Positions 16,512-24,339 are shown, numbered from the stretch's first letter. The stretch is 39,688 nucleotides of DNA from Liquorilactobacillus satsumensis DSM 16230 = JCM 12392 (GCF_001435195.1 NZ_AZFQ01000036.1:277475-317162), one strand, 5' to 3'. A program made the numbers and translations. Notes: generated by a model not told the origin, from the letters alone.

Positions 16512-16867
16512 CACAGCACCTCTTATTATTAGTATTTTTTAAAAATAATCTTACTATAACATAATCAAAATATATTTGGCATCTAAAATCGGGTTCACTG
16601 GAATTAACTTCCTGTTGCAAAAATACTAGCAAAAATACATTCTGCTTTTCACTAGTTAACTGACTAGCGTAAAGCAGTTTTGCTATCTCTTTCCTGCTAC
16701 TTCTGCACAGGAACCTAGTTCAGCAATCCCTACGATATTTAAAAGGGAAAAAGCAACTTTCATTTTTTGAAGCTAGTTAACCAAGATTTGGACTTTACTT
16801 GGCCTTTTATGTAATATATAATTTACTTAAGCAATATATACATTACCTAAGAAGGTGTCATTAAAAG
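16512..16867. other. 356-base intergenic region with an orphan terminator-like hairpin
   Basis: No coding frame is supported. CTGCTTT ... AAAGCAG with inner CTAGT ... ACTAG (16642-16677) is followed by TTTTGCTATC, like a plus-strand terminator. No plus-strand gene ends nearby; the left neighbour starts at 16511 and runs leftward. A short RNA or a lost gene is possible. The right part is the XRE promoter. Confidence 0.45.
16794..16851 (+). promoter_or_regulatory. promoter and probable self-operator of the XRE gene
   Basis: TTTACT (16794-16799) and TATAAT (16817-16822) are 17 bases apart. Directly after the -10 are two direct repeats, TTACTTAAG (16823-16831) and TTACCTAAG (16843-16851), exactly 20 bases apart and thus on one face of the helix. 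This position suits repression by the XRE protein encoded just downstream; that link is inference. Confidence 0.6.
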
Positions 16868-17089
16868 GTGCTTAAAAATAAAGTGAAAATCTTTAGAGTT
16901 GAAGCAGGTCTGTCTCAAAAAGAGCTCTCTTTTGCTGCAGGTGTGACCCGGCAGACAATGAGCTTGATTGAAAAAGGAGAGTACAATCCGACAATTATTC
17001 TTTGCTTGAGAATCTGCTATGCGCTTGATAAGACACTGGATGAAGTTTTTTGGTTAAATGAGGAGGAGTTTGAGCGTGAAGAAAGTTGA
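16868..17089 (+). CDS. XRE family helix-turn-helix regulator (small, 73 residues)
   Basis: This is a complete small Cro/CI-type regulator consisting of little more than the HTH: FRVEAGLSQKELSFAAGVTR, then QTMSLIEKGEYNPTIILCLR and LDKTLDEVF. It belongs to the YozG-like group commonly paired with a small membrane protein. The start is GTG (16868-16870), with AAGAAGG about ten bases upstream. Its last codons overlap the next gene, whose ribosome binding site lies inside it, so the two are translationally coupled. Confidence 0.92.
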   Translation: MLKNKVKIFRVEAGLSQKELSFAAGVTRQTMSLIEKGEYNPTIILCLRICYALDKTLDEVFWLNEEEFEREES

Positions 17090-17474
17090 AGATGAAAGAC
17101 TCAAAGGGCAGTTACTAAAAAATTTTAAAACAGCATTTTTAATTGAAAATTCTTTTATTCTGCTAGTTTTAATTTATGAGTCTTTCAAAAATGTTTGGGG
17201 CACGGTTAATGCTCAAAATCCTTTATGGGCAAGCTTTATGCTGGGTGTCGTTTCCCTTTCAATCCTATCACAAAGGGTAACTGCTGCAATTGAAGATAAA
17301 CCCAAGATCTCGAAGAAAAGATTAACAGTTTATTTTGTACTAGAATTTTTAGTCTTTAGCCTTTTATTCATGTTAGTAATCCCGAAAAATATTTGGATTG
17401 CCATTATTTGTGGGCTTACAGTCGCATTCATTACTTCAGGTGTTCTACTTTATAATAATCACTACCGAGACTAA
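17076..17474 (+). CDS. small membrane protein coupled to the XRE regulator
   Basis: This protein of about 132 residues has a charged N-terminus (MKKVEDERLKGQLLKNF) and four hydrophobic segments. Small XRE regulators are often followed by such a protein, which may modulate the regulator, but no function is established. The frame is open from ATG 17058, yet GAGGAGGAG lies within that extension, and the GTG at 17076 has the proper spacing. The gene thus overlaps the XRE gene by 14 bases. Confidence 0.8.
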   Translation: MKKVEDERLKGQLLKNFKTAFLIENSFILLVLIYESFKNVWGTVNAQNPLWASFMLGVVSLSILSQRVTAAIEDKPKISKKRLTVYFVLEFLVFSLLFMLVIPKNIWIAIICGLTVAFITSGVLLYNNHYRD

Positions 17475-17567
17475 AAAATTAGTCAGGTGGGAAACTATTA
17501 ATAAGCACCGTATTAACAAATGGCTGTTAGAACTACTGACTAATAATTAGATTAAGCACTTTTTTAG

Positions 17568-17597
17568 AGCAGCGCTGTTTAGCAGGCTGCTTTTTTT
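17568..17597 (+). terminator. terminator after the XRE / membrane protein pair
   Basis: The arms AGCAGC (17568-17573) and GCTGCT (17586-17591) are followed by seven T. The remaining gap to 17818 holds only a palindrome, CCTTAAAATTTAAGG (17653-17667), and no supported gene. Confidence 0.7.
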
Positions 17598-17818
17598 ATA
17601 TAAGCTAGTTAAATAAACCCCAGTGTTCCAGCAGTAGACTGAAGGCAAGACACCTTAAAATTTAAGGGGGCTACTACTCCAAGTGATATATCAATTTTTT
17701 TAAAATTAACAGCTTTTAAGCATGGACAGTCCTGAAATTATTTTTTGGAAATAAGGCGCTGATCCATGCTATGCTTAATAAAATGAAACCTAGATGATTG
17801 TGAAGGGGGAGAAGATCA

Positions 17819-18412
17819 GTGGAACCATACGTGATTTATCTTCGCGGCATCAATGTCGGCGGTAAAAATAAAATCAAAATGATCGCTTTACGCGCCGCTT
17901 TAACTGCTGCAGGCTTTGAGCAGGTTAGGACGTACATTCAAAGTGGTAACATTGCCTTACTGTCATCTTTGCCAAAAGAGAAGGTCCGCACAAAAATCGA
18001 GCAGTTACTAGCCCAAAAGTTTGTACTCGACAGTGAACTGATTCAAGTCCTCGTGCTTAATGCATCATTGTATCAAGCAATCATTGCAGAAAAGCCTGAT
18101 ACATTTGGTGTGAAATTTAAGGATCGTGACTATCGATATGAAATTTTATTTCCAATTGCTGTCACCCCCGATGAGCTCCTGGAAGAATTAGTAGTTCGTG
18201 AAGGTGTAGATCGCGTCTGGAAAGGAACACATGCTCTTTATTTCCGCAGACCCGGGCCGGCTCATCCAGACTATTCTAAAACTGCATTGGCGCGCATCGT
18301 TAAAAAGCCTATCTATCAGTCAATTACTGTGCGAAACTATCGGACAGCAATGAAGATGTCTGAAATATTGCAGGCGTTGAGCTCAAGATGCTGTAAGAAT
18401 GTAAAACCCTAG
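17819..18412 (+). CDS. DUF1697 domain-containing protein
   Basis: This 197-residue soluble protein begins with the family hallmark YLRGINVGGKNKIKM, then GFEQVRTYIQSGNIAL, and keeps the later VDRVWKGTHALYF and RNYRTAMKM segments. DUF1697 proteins are widespread in bacteria and uncharacterised. The start is GTG, with GGGGGAG seven bases upstream. It is a single gene converging on the MFS gene. Length is slightly above the usual 175-185; the last residues (SSRCCKNVKP) look like an extension. Confidence 0.9.
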   Translation: MEPYVIYLRGINVGGKNKIKMIALRAALTAAGFEQVRTYIQSGNIALLSSLPKEKVRTKIEQLLAQKFVLDSELIQVLVLNASLYQAIIAEKPDTFGVKFKDRDYRYEILFPIAVTPDELLEELVVREGVDRVWKGTHALYFRRPGPAHPDYSKTALARIVKKPIYQSITVRNYRTAMKMSEILQALSSRCCKNVKP

Positions 18413-18452
18413 ACCAACAATTTTATTAATAGTTTTAACCTATCATATAAAA

Positions 18453-18497
18453 AAGCACCGCAAATAAGAAACTGAATTCTTCTGCGCTGTTCTTTGT
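18453..18497. terminator. imperfect bidirectional hairpin between the DUF1697 and MFS genes
   Basis: AAGCACCGCA ... AAGAA pairs imperfectly with TTCTTCTGCGCTG. It is preceded by an A-run and followed by TTCTTTG, so it suits termination from both sides of this convergent junction. Confidence 0.45.
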
Positions 18498-18502
18498 GTA
18501 AA

Positions 18503-19651
18503 TCAAAATTTATCAGTGACAAGTTTTCTTTTTAAAAAAAGAACACAGATAATTGAACCTAGTACACCAATGTTGCCCAACCATGCCAAAGAAGTCATTG
18601 GGGAAAACGAAATTATGACACCGCCTAAAACAGAACCTATTGCCATCGACATTTGACTAACAGATTGATTTAAACCAAGGATCATGCTTGTTTGTGAAGG
18701 AATTAGTGAAGCTAAATTAGCTAGTTGAGCGGGTTGAACACTCCAGACAGTTGCCGACCAAAAGAAGAGAAAGATAAAAATATATATTGCAGAATTTATG
18801 GATATTGTTAAGAATGATAGTGACACAATGTCACATACCATACTTACTAATAAAGTATTTATTACTCCATATCTATCAGCACAATACCCACCTATTTTTG
18901 ATCCTACTAAACACGCGATTCTGAACACAAAAAGAGCTAACACCACCAGATTTGCAGAAAGTTTTAATCCTTTTGTCAAAAAGGGAGATATATAAACGTA
19001 AACGAGGGCATAACCACTTAACCAAAAAAGAGTAATCATTAAGCCCATTATTACTCTTGGATTTTTAAACAGTTTCAATTGTTCTTTGATTGATGTATTT
19101 TGATCATTTTGGACTTTAGGTATAAATACGATTATTATAAAAACCGCAATTATACTTAACAGTGAAATGATTAAAAAAACACTCCGCCATCCAAACGTGC
19201 TTGACAACAGTCTTCCGATAGGAACACCAATAATTAGTGCAATTGTAAAACCAATTGTGACGATTGCAATGGAACTTGCTTTTTTCCCGATTGGTGCAAT
19301 TTGGCTAGCAATGGTCAAAGCAATCACAACGGATATTCCTGCTCCAGAAGCAACAATTATTCTAGAAATTGTAAATATTCCCACGCTTGAAGAAAAATAA
19401 GAAAGAATGTTTCCAAGTATAAAAACTCCAAATGAGCATAAAATTATTTTCTTCCTATCAATTTTAGCAGTTAAGGAAGTAACTATTGGTGTAACGATAG
19501 CGTAAACTAGTGCATAGGCTGTTGTAAACTGCCCAGCAGTGGCAATCGATATTCTCATTGCTGCCGCTATTTGATCTAGAAAACCTGATGTAATAAATTG
19601 TGAGGATCCTATCAGGAAACTAATTAGGGCTAAAATATATATTCTCCACAT
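18503..19651 (-). CDS. MFS transporter (DHA1-type efflux)
   Basis: This is a 382-residue, 12-segment permease of the major facilitator superfamily, close in style to AraJ/PbuE-type drug or purine exporters. It has TAKIDRKKII in the loop after helix 2, SRIIVASGAG in helix 4, and GVPIGRLLSSTFGWRSVF (the antiporter motif C region) near helices 5-6. It probably exports a small molecule with proton exchange. The frame opens at TTG 19663; ATG 19649-19651 has AAAGG 12 bases upstream and starts right at the first helix, so it is preferred. It is divergent from an HxlR regulator that likely controls it. Confidence 0.9.
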   Translation of the reverse strand: MWRIYILALISFLIGSSQFITSGFLDQIAAAMRISIATAGQFTTAYALVYAIVTPIVTSLTAKIDRKKIILCSFGVFILGNILSYFSSSVGIFTISRIIVASGAGISVVIALTIASQIAPIGKKASSIAIVTIGFTIALIIGVPIGRLLSSTFGWRSVFLIISLLSIIAVFIIIVFIPKVQNDQNTSIKEQLKLFKNPRVIMGLMITLFWLSGYALVYVYISPFLTKGLKLSANLVVLALFVFRIACLVGSKIGGYCADRYGVINTLLVSMVCDIVSLSFLTISINSAIYIFIFLFFWSATVWSVQPAQLANLASLIPSQTSMILGLNQSVSQMSMAIGSVLGGVIISFSPMTSLAWLGNIGVLGSIICVLFLKRKLVTDKF

Positions 19652-19758
19652 ACAAAAAGTCAACCTTTCATAACTTGATTATTAATTATGGTATACTCTA
19701 TTGATATTAAAAGTAAGTATGCACTTAAAAGTAATATACTGTCAAAAAGGAAAGTAAT
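19652..19758. promoter_or_regulatory. MFS / HxlR divergent control region
   Basis: The region is rich in short dyads: AAGT-N8-ACTT (19711-19726) and AGTAT ... ATACT (within 19716-19740) overlap. HxlR/YodB-type regulators bind such TACT/AGTA half-sites. Precise promoter elements are unclear. Confidence 0.4.
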
Positions 19759-20100
19759 ATGAAAAAATGGTCAAAGGATGAAGGTAATTGTTCAATATCT
19801 TATACATTATCTGTTGCCGGAGGACGTTGGAAATGGTTGGTCTTATATAAATTGTTTAGCAAACAGGTGCTACGTTATGGCGAGTTAAAAAAGGAACTTC
19901 CCTCTATTACTCATAAAATGTTAAGTCAGATCCTTAAAGAATTGCAGTCTGACCAATTAATCGAACGAAAATCATACAACCAAATTCCACCTAAAGTTGA
20001 ATACAAGCTTAATGAGAAAGGAAAAAGCTTGATTCCTATTTTAAAAATGATGGCAGATTGGGGTAAAGAAAATAGTCCTAAAAGCAAAGAAAACTTCTAA
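19759..20100 (+). CDS. HxlR family transcriptional regulator
   Basis: This 113-residue winged-helix protein matches HxlR: C11 near the N-terminus (NCSISYTLSVAGGRWKWLVL), LRYGELKKELPSITHKMLSQ, then PPKVEYKLNEKGKSL. HxlR members often sense electrophiles or redox stress through the N-terminal cysteine, which is present here without the usual following proline. It is divergent from the MFS pump and probably represses it. Confidence 0.93.
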   Translation: MKKWSKDEGNCSISYTLSVAGGRWKWLVLYKLFSKQVLRYGELKKELPSITHKMLSQILKELQSDQLIERKSYNQIPPKVEYKLNEKGKSLIPILKMMADWGKENSPKSKENF

Positions 20101-20130
20101 CTACGTGTTCTGGATACTAAGGTGACAAAC

Positions 20131-20302
20131 ATGGATTTTATGCTAAAAATACAGTATTAAAGAAGTAGAACTCATTCAACTATTCAACTTCAAGCAAGCA
20201 AAAGAACAGTTGAGATATTATGGGATTCAACCATACGAACAGCAGCTAAAACGAGCTTATAAAATCATTCAAGAAGATAACCAAAATTTTGGACACACTT
20301 AA
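20131..20302 (+). pseudogene. possible degraded short gene
   Basis: ATG 20131 begins a frame that stops after nine codons. In another frame, an open stretch at 20147-20302 encodes a plausible soluble C-terminus (LRYYGIQPYEQQLKRAYKII, then EDNQNFGHT and stop). One frame change would join them. I do not recognise the protein. It could be chance, but the composition is protein-like and the gap to the next gene is otherwise unexplained. Confidence 0.3.
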
Positions 20303-20358
20303 TATTTACACCTGCTTTTTGATACAATATTGAACCTATTATAATGGAGGAACTTTTA

Positions 20359-20892
20359 ATGAACGCAATTATTTTTCACGGAACAGCACCGCATGCAACA
20401 GCTAACAAATTCTGGTATCAAAATCTTGCCCATAGTTTAAATGATAGCGGAATTACGGCAACTGTAGCTGACTTACCTAAGCTTGATCAAGAACCTCTAG
20501 TCGACACGTTGGCTAAAATTAAGGAAATGAATTTTGTAATTGATCAAAACACCATTTTAATCGGGCATTCAGCTGGCACAAATCTTATTTTTGCTTTGCT
20601 AGAACAGCTGACGACCCCAGTTAAGGCCGTCTATCTCATTGCTGGATACAGTCAGCCTAATGGTATGCACCATACAACTTTAAAGGATTCTTATGACTGG
20701 GAGACAATTAAGAGAAATTCAAATGAGTTTTACATTTTTAATTCATTCAATGATCCGTTTAATTGTAATGAAAAGCAGGGGAAAATCTTATTTGATCATT
20801 TAGGCGGTACCTTGATTTTGCGTAATGATGGTCATTTCACCCAGAAAGTGCAGCCATTATTAACGACATTACTAAGCAAGTATCAAGAATAA
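20359..20892 (+). CDS. RBBP9/YdeN-like alpha/beta hydrolase
   Basis: This 177-residue minimal alpha/beta hydrolase has nucleophile S71 in IGHSAGTN, acid D132 in NSFNDPFN and base H159 in NDGHFT, the arrangement of the RBBP9/YdeN serine hydrolases. The N-terminus (IIFHGTAPHATANKFWY) carries the oxyanion loop. The natural substrate is unknown. The frame opens at 20344, but GGAGG lies inside that extension, seven bases before ATG 20359. It has its own promoter region and no partner. Confidence 0.9.
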   Translation: MNAIIFHGTAPHATANKFWYQNLAHSLNDSGITATVADLPKLDQEPLVDTLAKIKEMNFVIDQNTILIGHSAGTNLIFALLEQLTTPVKAVYLIAGYSQPNGMHHTTLKDSYDWETIKRNSNEFYIFNSFNDPFNCNEKQGKILFDHLGGTLILRNDGHFTQKVQPLLTTLLSKYQE

Positions 20893-21087
20893 ATAATTAT
20901 CGTCTCAGTCTGCAGTCAGGACGGTTATTCCTGAGGTAAAGTTCGATTTTGATCGTAAGCCGATCATGATAATGAATAATAAAAAACATATAACCAAGCG
21001 GGATTTTAGGATTCTGGTATTCGAATTTATGAAAAATTAAAGCAGCCATAATTAAAAAGTGAGAATAATTTACATTTGTATAAATTG

Positions 21088-21116
21088 TTGACATTTTATT
21101 ATTTAAGTGTGACAAT
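21088..21116 (+). promoter_or_regulatory. promoter of the enolase leader
   Basis: A consensus TTGACA (21088-21093) and GACAAT (21111-21116) are separated by 17 bases. Transcription would begin near 21123, just before the riboswitch aptamer. Confidence 0.75.
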
Positions 21117-21123
21117 GACGATG

Positions 21124-21205
21124 AAATAAACGTGATGGTGTTCGCGTATAACTATCGAAAGATTGATGACACCTACCTTCATTATTAAGGGGGTAGGTGT
21201 CTTTT
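21124..21205 (+). promoter_or_regulatory. fluoride riboswitch (crcB motif) with intrinsic terminator
   Basis: The leader begins almost at once with ACGTGATGGTGTTCGCGT (21130-21147), a stem (ACGUGA/UCGCGU) whose loop GGUGU can pair with ACACC further on. ATAAC follows, then a small GAAA-capped hairpin, then TGATGACACCTACC (21164-21177). This matches the order and conserved bases of the fluoride aptamer (GAUGGUGUUCGCC ... UGAUGACACCUAC). GACACCTACC (21168-21177) is also the left arm of a perfect 10-base terminator stem ending at 21201, followed by TTTT. Fluoride would hold the aptamer together and block the terminator, switching on the gene. Gene context agrees, because enolase is inhibited by fluoride. 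The call rests on recognition by eye; a covariance-model scan is the decisive test. Confidence 0.88.
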
Positions 21206-21249
21206 CATTACCTCCCAATATGAAGAAAAAATTTGAGGAGGAGATTTAA

Positions 21250-22536
21250 ATGTCTGTTTACATTGATCAAATCAAAGCACGTGAGATTTTTGATTCTCGC
21301 GGCAATCCTACTGTTGAGGCGGATGTTATTCTCAGCAATGGTGTTATAGGACGCGCTGAAGTTCCCTCTGGAGCATCAACAGGAGAAAAAGAAGCTGTTG
21401 AACTTCGTGACAACGAAACGCGTTTAGGCGGAAAGGGTGTTCATAAAGCTGTTTCTAATGTTAATAATCAAATTAATCAAGCTTTACATGGTTTGAACCC
21501 TTTTAATCAAGCACATATAGATAAAATTATGATTAAATTGGATGGTACACCGAACAAGGAAAAGTTAGGTGCTAATGCAATTCTGGGAGTTTCTATGGCT
21601 ACAGCTAGAGCAGCAGCTCAAGTCACGCATCAACCACTTTATCGTTATTTAGGAGGGACAGATCTTGAACTTCCGCAGACATTTCATAATGTCATTAATG
21701 GCGGTGAACATGCTGATAATGGCATAGATATTCAGGAATTTATGATTACTCCTGTCGAACGCAGCAGTTTTCGAGATGGCTTTGAAAAAATTGTTAATAC
21801 CTATCACACTTTAAAAAAAGTTATTGAAAAAGCTGGTTACACAACTGGTTTGGGAGATGAAGGTGGCTTTGCGCCAGATTTAAAATCTTCTGAAGATGCT
21901 TTAACGATGTTGCATACAGCAATAATTAAAGCTAGGTATACTCCTGGGAAAGAAATTGCAATTGCATTTGATGCTGCAGCTTCATATTTTTATAACAAAG
22001 ATACTAAAAATTATGATTTTGAAGGAAAAACTTACTCTCCAGCCGAACTGGGCAAATATTATGCAAGTTTATTTAAAAAATTTCCAGAGATCATTTCTAT
22101 TGAAGATCCATACAGCGAAGATGATTGGGATAATTTTATTACATTTACTAAGCAATACGGAAGCCAAATACAAATTGTCGCCGATGATCCTGTCTGCACG
22201 AATCCTGGATTGATTAAAAAAGCTATTGAAAATGGTATGGCAAATTCCATTTTAATCAAACTCAATCAAATTGGAACCGTTACAGAAACACTTGAAGCAA
22301 TTAGACTAGCCAGAAAAAACGGCTATACGACAATGATTTCTCATCGATCCGGTGAAACTGGAGATACGTTTGTGGCTGATTTTACAGTTGCAACTAATTC
22401 TGCTGAATTAAAAGCTGGTGCACCAGCACGTTCGGAACGGGTAGAAAAGTATAATCAATTGTTACGTATTGAAGAAGAATTAGGAGAAGATGGGACGCGT
22501 CTTGCACATTTTCCAAACAACGTTGATTTTGATTAA
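21250..22536 (+). CDS. eno: enolase (phosphopyruvate hydratase), fluoride-switched, probably a second copy
   Basis: Enolase interconverts 2-phosphoglycerate and phosphoenolpyruvate in glycolysis with two Mg2+ ions. The 428-residue product is full length and keeps the catalytic set: E204 in GDEGGFAP, metal ligands D241, E285 and D312, K337, H365-R-S and K388. Several near-invariant stretches differ: VADDPVCTN where VGDDLFVTN is usual, SGETGD where SGETED is usual, and AFDAAASYFY where ALDxASSEFY is usual. This suggests a divergent paralogue beside a housekeeping enolase elsewhere. It stands alone, not in a gap-pgk-tpi operon, behind the fluoride riboswitch, which points to a role in keeping glycolysis running under fluoride. 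AGGAGG precedes the ATG and a strong terminator follows. Confidence 0.96.
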   Translation: MSVYIDQIKAREIFDSRGNPTVEADVILSNGVIGRAEVPSGASTGEKEAVELRDNETRLGGKGVHKAVSNVNNQINQALHGLNPFNQAHIDKIMIKLDGTPNKEKLGANAILGVSMATARAAAQVTHQPLYRYLGGTDLELPQTFHNVINGGEHADNGIDIQEFMITPVERSSFRDGFEKIVNTYHTLKKVIEKAGYTTGLGDEGGFAPDLKSSEDALTMLHTAIIKARYTPGKEIAIAFDAAASYFYNKDTKNYDFEGKTYSPAELGKYYASLFKKFPEIISIEDPYSEDDWDNFITFTKQYGSQIQIVADDPVCTNPGLIKKAIENGMANSILIKLNQIGTVTETLEAIRLARKNGYTTMISHRSGETGDTFVADFTVATNSAELKAGAPARSERVEKYNQLLRIEEELGEDGTRLAHFPNNVDFD

Positions 22537-22573
22537 ATAAAAAGTTCTTTCTAAAAATACAAAAGTGAAAAGC

Positions 22574-22616
22574 AGCTCTGAGAAATTGAAACCTGATTTC
22601 TCAGAGCTATTTTTTT
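22574..22616 (+). terminator. strong terminator after the enolase gene
   Basis: A perfect 13-base stem, AGCTCTGAGAAAT / ATTTCTCAGAGCT, is followed by ATTTTTTT. Confidence 0.9.
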
Positions 22617-22774
22617 AGAATTTATGACGTTTAACGTAACCTTTTTCTGCAAAATTAATGCTAGTAGAAGCAGGACTTAAGTAGTTAGATGGTAAGCACG
22701 TAACAACAGACCGGCTATAACTGTGTGCTCTGACACGGTACAATCACTTTATCAAATATGATGAGGTGATTTTT

Positions 22775-22969
22775 TTGAATGATCAAGAAATTATCCAAGT
22801 AAAATTGGACCAACTAAAAAATTAGCAGTCCAACACTACTAGCAAAGCTTTTCAAATGAAGTTAGGTGAAAATAAAACTGTAGTTGTCTACAATCACATC
22901 AATAGCTTCATCCATGGAATAATAGCTTATTTTGTGTATCCATATAGTCCTGAGATTAGATGCTTTTAA
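22775..22969 (+). pseudogene. short open frame with an in-frame stop, unrecognised
   Basis: A TTG preceded by GATGAGGTGA starts a 16-codon frame (MNDQEIIQVKLDQLKN) ending in TAG (22823-22825). The same frame stays open afterwards to 22969 with protein-like sequence (KLGENKTVVVYNHINSFI). One changed codon would restore a 64-residue protein. I cannot name it; a transposon accessory protein is one thought. It lies alone in the 474-base gap between the enolase and the HAD gene. Confidence 0.35.
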
Positions 22970-23010
22970 TGAACGGGCAGGGGAGCTAAATTCACATTAA
23001 TAGTTATTGG

Positions 23011-23535
23011 CTATTTGACAATGTAATCGACAGCATCTTTAAGCGTTCTAACATTAATAATTCTGTTGACATTATTACCACTATTAACCCAAGCACTTGA
23101 TTCTTGAATCCCTGTTCCAACATGAATGCCAAGCATACCACAATCAAAGGCAAGTTTTATGTCGGATGAATATCGGTCACCAATGATAACGGACTTACTA
23201 TTTTCAAAATTATATTTTGCATGAGCTTGATTGATTAAACCTTTTTTGGGTTTTCTACAATTACAATTAGTCTTTTCTGAATGGGGACAAATAAAAGCAT
23301 CGTCAAAGCCTATCGAAATAATGGAATTGAAAAAATCATAATAATTAATTTTACCATCTTCAATATGTGTTTGATTTGAGAGACCAAATACTTTAATATT
23401 ATTTTTTTTCAATTTTTCAATTGCCTCTAACGTATAAGAAAACAATTTAAAATCTTGTAGCGATTGGAAATGTCCATTGCCACCAATAGTTCCATCACGA
23501 TCAATAAAAACAGTTGTGTATTGTTGAGTTGACAT
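23011..23535 (-). CDS. HAD-IIIA family phosphatase (GmhB-like)
   Basis: This 174-residue phosphatase has all HAD motifs: D12/D14 in FIDRDGT, S53 in GLSNQ, K95 in CRKPKKG, and D120/D125 in IGDRYSSD. A zinc loop of the GmhB type is present (CPH at 83-85 and CNC at 91-93). GmhB enzymes remove phosphate from heptose bisphosphates, but no heptose genes are nearby and the substrate may differ. It is a single gene at the edge of the accessory region. Confidence 0.9.
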   Translation of the reverse strand: MSTQQYTTVFIDRDGTIGGNGHFQSLQDFKLFSYTLEAIEKLKKNNIKVFGLSNQTHIEDGKINYYDFFNSIISIGFDDAFICPHSEKTNCNCRKPKKGLINQAHAKYNFENSKSVIIGDRYSSDIKLAFDCGMLGIHVGTGIQESSAWVNSGNNVNRIINVRTLKDAVDYIVK

Positions 23536-23549
23536 TATAATTTTTTCCT

Positions 23550-23875
23550 TTGAAATTGATAAATACTGTCAATAGTAAAATGCGAGTTCATTATACCAAT
23601 GCTAATAATAATTGCAATAAGCTAAACAACAATAAGGACAACTATTTTGAATGGATTAATATCAAAGAGTGCGGAAAACTTCTATTTCATATTCATCAAT
23701 ATTATGCTGTTCAACAGGCTTTGAAAGAAAAAAGGTACTAATCATGAATTCAAGTGAATTTAAAGAGGTGATAATTGTCACTTCAAAAATTTTTAAATTA
23801 CAAAAAACGTTTAACTATACATATTCAAAAGAATTGAAAACTTTAAGCGTTATATTTCTTCTCCCATTTACCTAA
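23550..23875 (+). pseudogene. remnants of two tandem genes (second perhaps AbiEii-like)
   Basis: A protein-like C-terminus (YFEWINIKECGKLLFHIHQY, then ALKEKRY) ends at 23741. Two bases later an ATG at 23744, preceded by AAAAGG, starts MNSSEFKEVIIVTSKIFKLQ, which ends abruptly inside the convergent HxlR gene. The second N-terminus resembles the start of AbiEii-type nucleotidyltransferase toxins, where an EKDY motif would follow; here it is degenerate. The family idea is weak. The tandem, truncated layout is what the sequence shows. Confidence 0.3.
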
Positions 23876-24217
23876 CTCAACAAAAATGGGCACAAGAGTA
23901 TTCCCTTTTTCTGTTAATGAATACTCAACCCGTGGTGGAATTTCATTAAATTGCGTGCGTAAAATAATTTCATCTGATTCCAGTTCCTTTAAGGTAGCAG
24001 TAAGCATAGTGTTTGTCACATTTGGCAGTTTCCTCTTTATTTCACCAAAACGTAAACTATTATTCTCCATCAAGAAAAAGATAACTCGTAATGTCCACTT
24101 TCCCTGTAACATTGATAATGTTCGAAATACTGGGCAATTGGTATCCCCTTGAAAATTTTTGAGGCTTTCCATGAAATTTTCATAATGTTTATTGGTTTTA
24201 TATTCCACTGTCAACAT
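23843..24217 (-). CDS. HxlR family transcriptional regulator
   Basis: This 124-residue winged-helix protein has C28 in TNCPVFRTLSMLQGKWTLRV, then LRFGEIKRKLPNVTNTMLTA and PPRVEYSLTEKGNTL, a full HxlR domain. The cysteine-proline pair typical of redox- or electrophile-sensing members is intact, unlike in the HxlR at 19759. It is divergent from the esterase gene at 24340 and probably represses it. ATG 24217 has poor ribosome-site spacing; a GTG nine bases downstream (V4) with AAAGG before it is a possible alternative start. Confidence 0.9.
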   Translation of the reverse strand: MLTVEYKTNKHYENFMESLKNFQGDTNCPVFRTLSMLQGKWTLRVIFFLMENNSLRFGEIKRKLPNVTNTMLTATLKELESDEIILRTQFNEIPPRVEYSLTEKGNTLVPIFVELGKWEKKYNA

Positions 24218-24339
24218 CCTTTAGTATGTTTTTTTGTACTTGGTTTAATTAATCTGCGTACTTGTTGTTGAAATTTAACTTAGTATAATTTGAGAAGAAA
24301 AGAAAATCAAATATCACATATTCAGCAGGAGGAATAAAT

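Noticed and set aside
21124-21205. T-box or preQ1 riboswitch in the enolase leader
   Set aside because: No T-box GGTGGNACC motif or specifier stem is present and the preQ1 pattern does not fit; the fluoride aptamer core matches base for base in its conserved parts.
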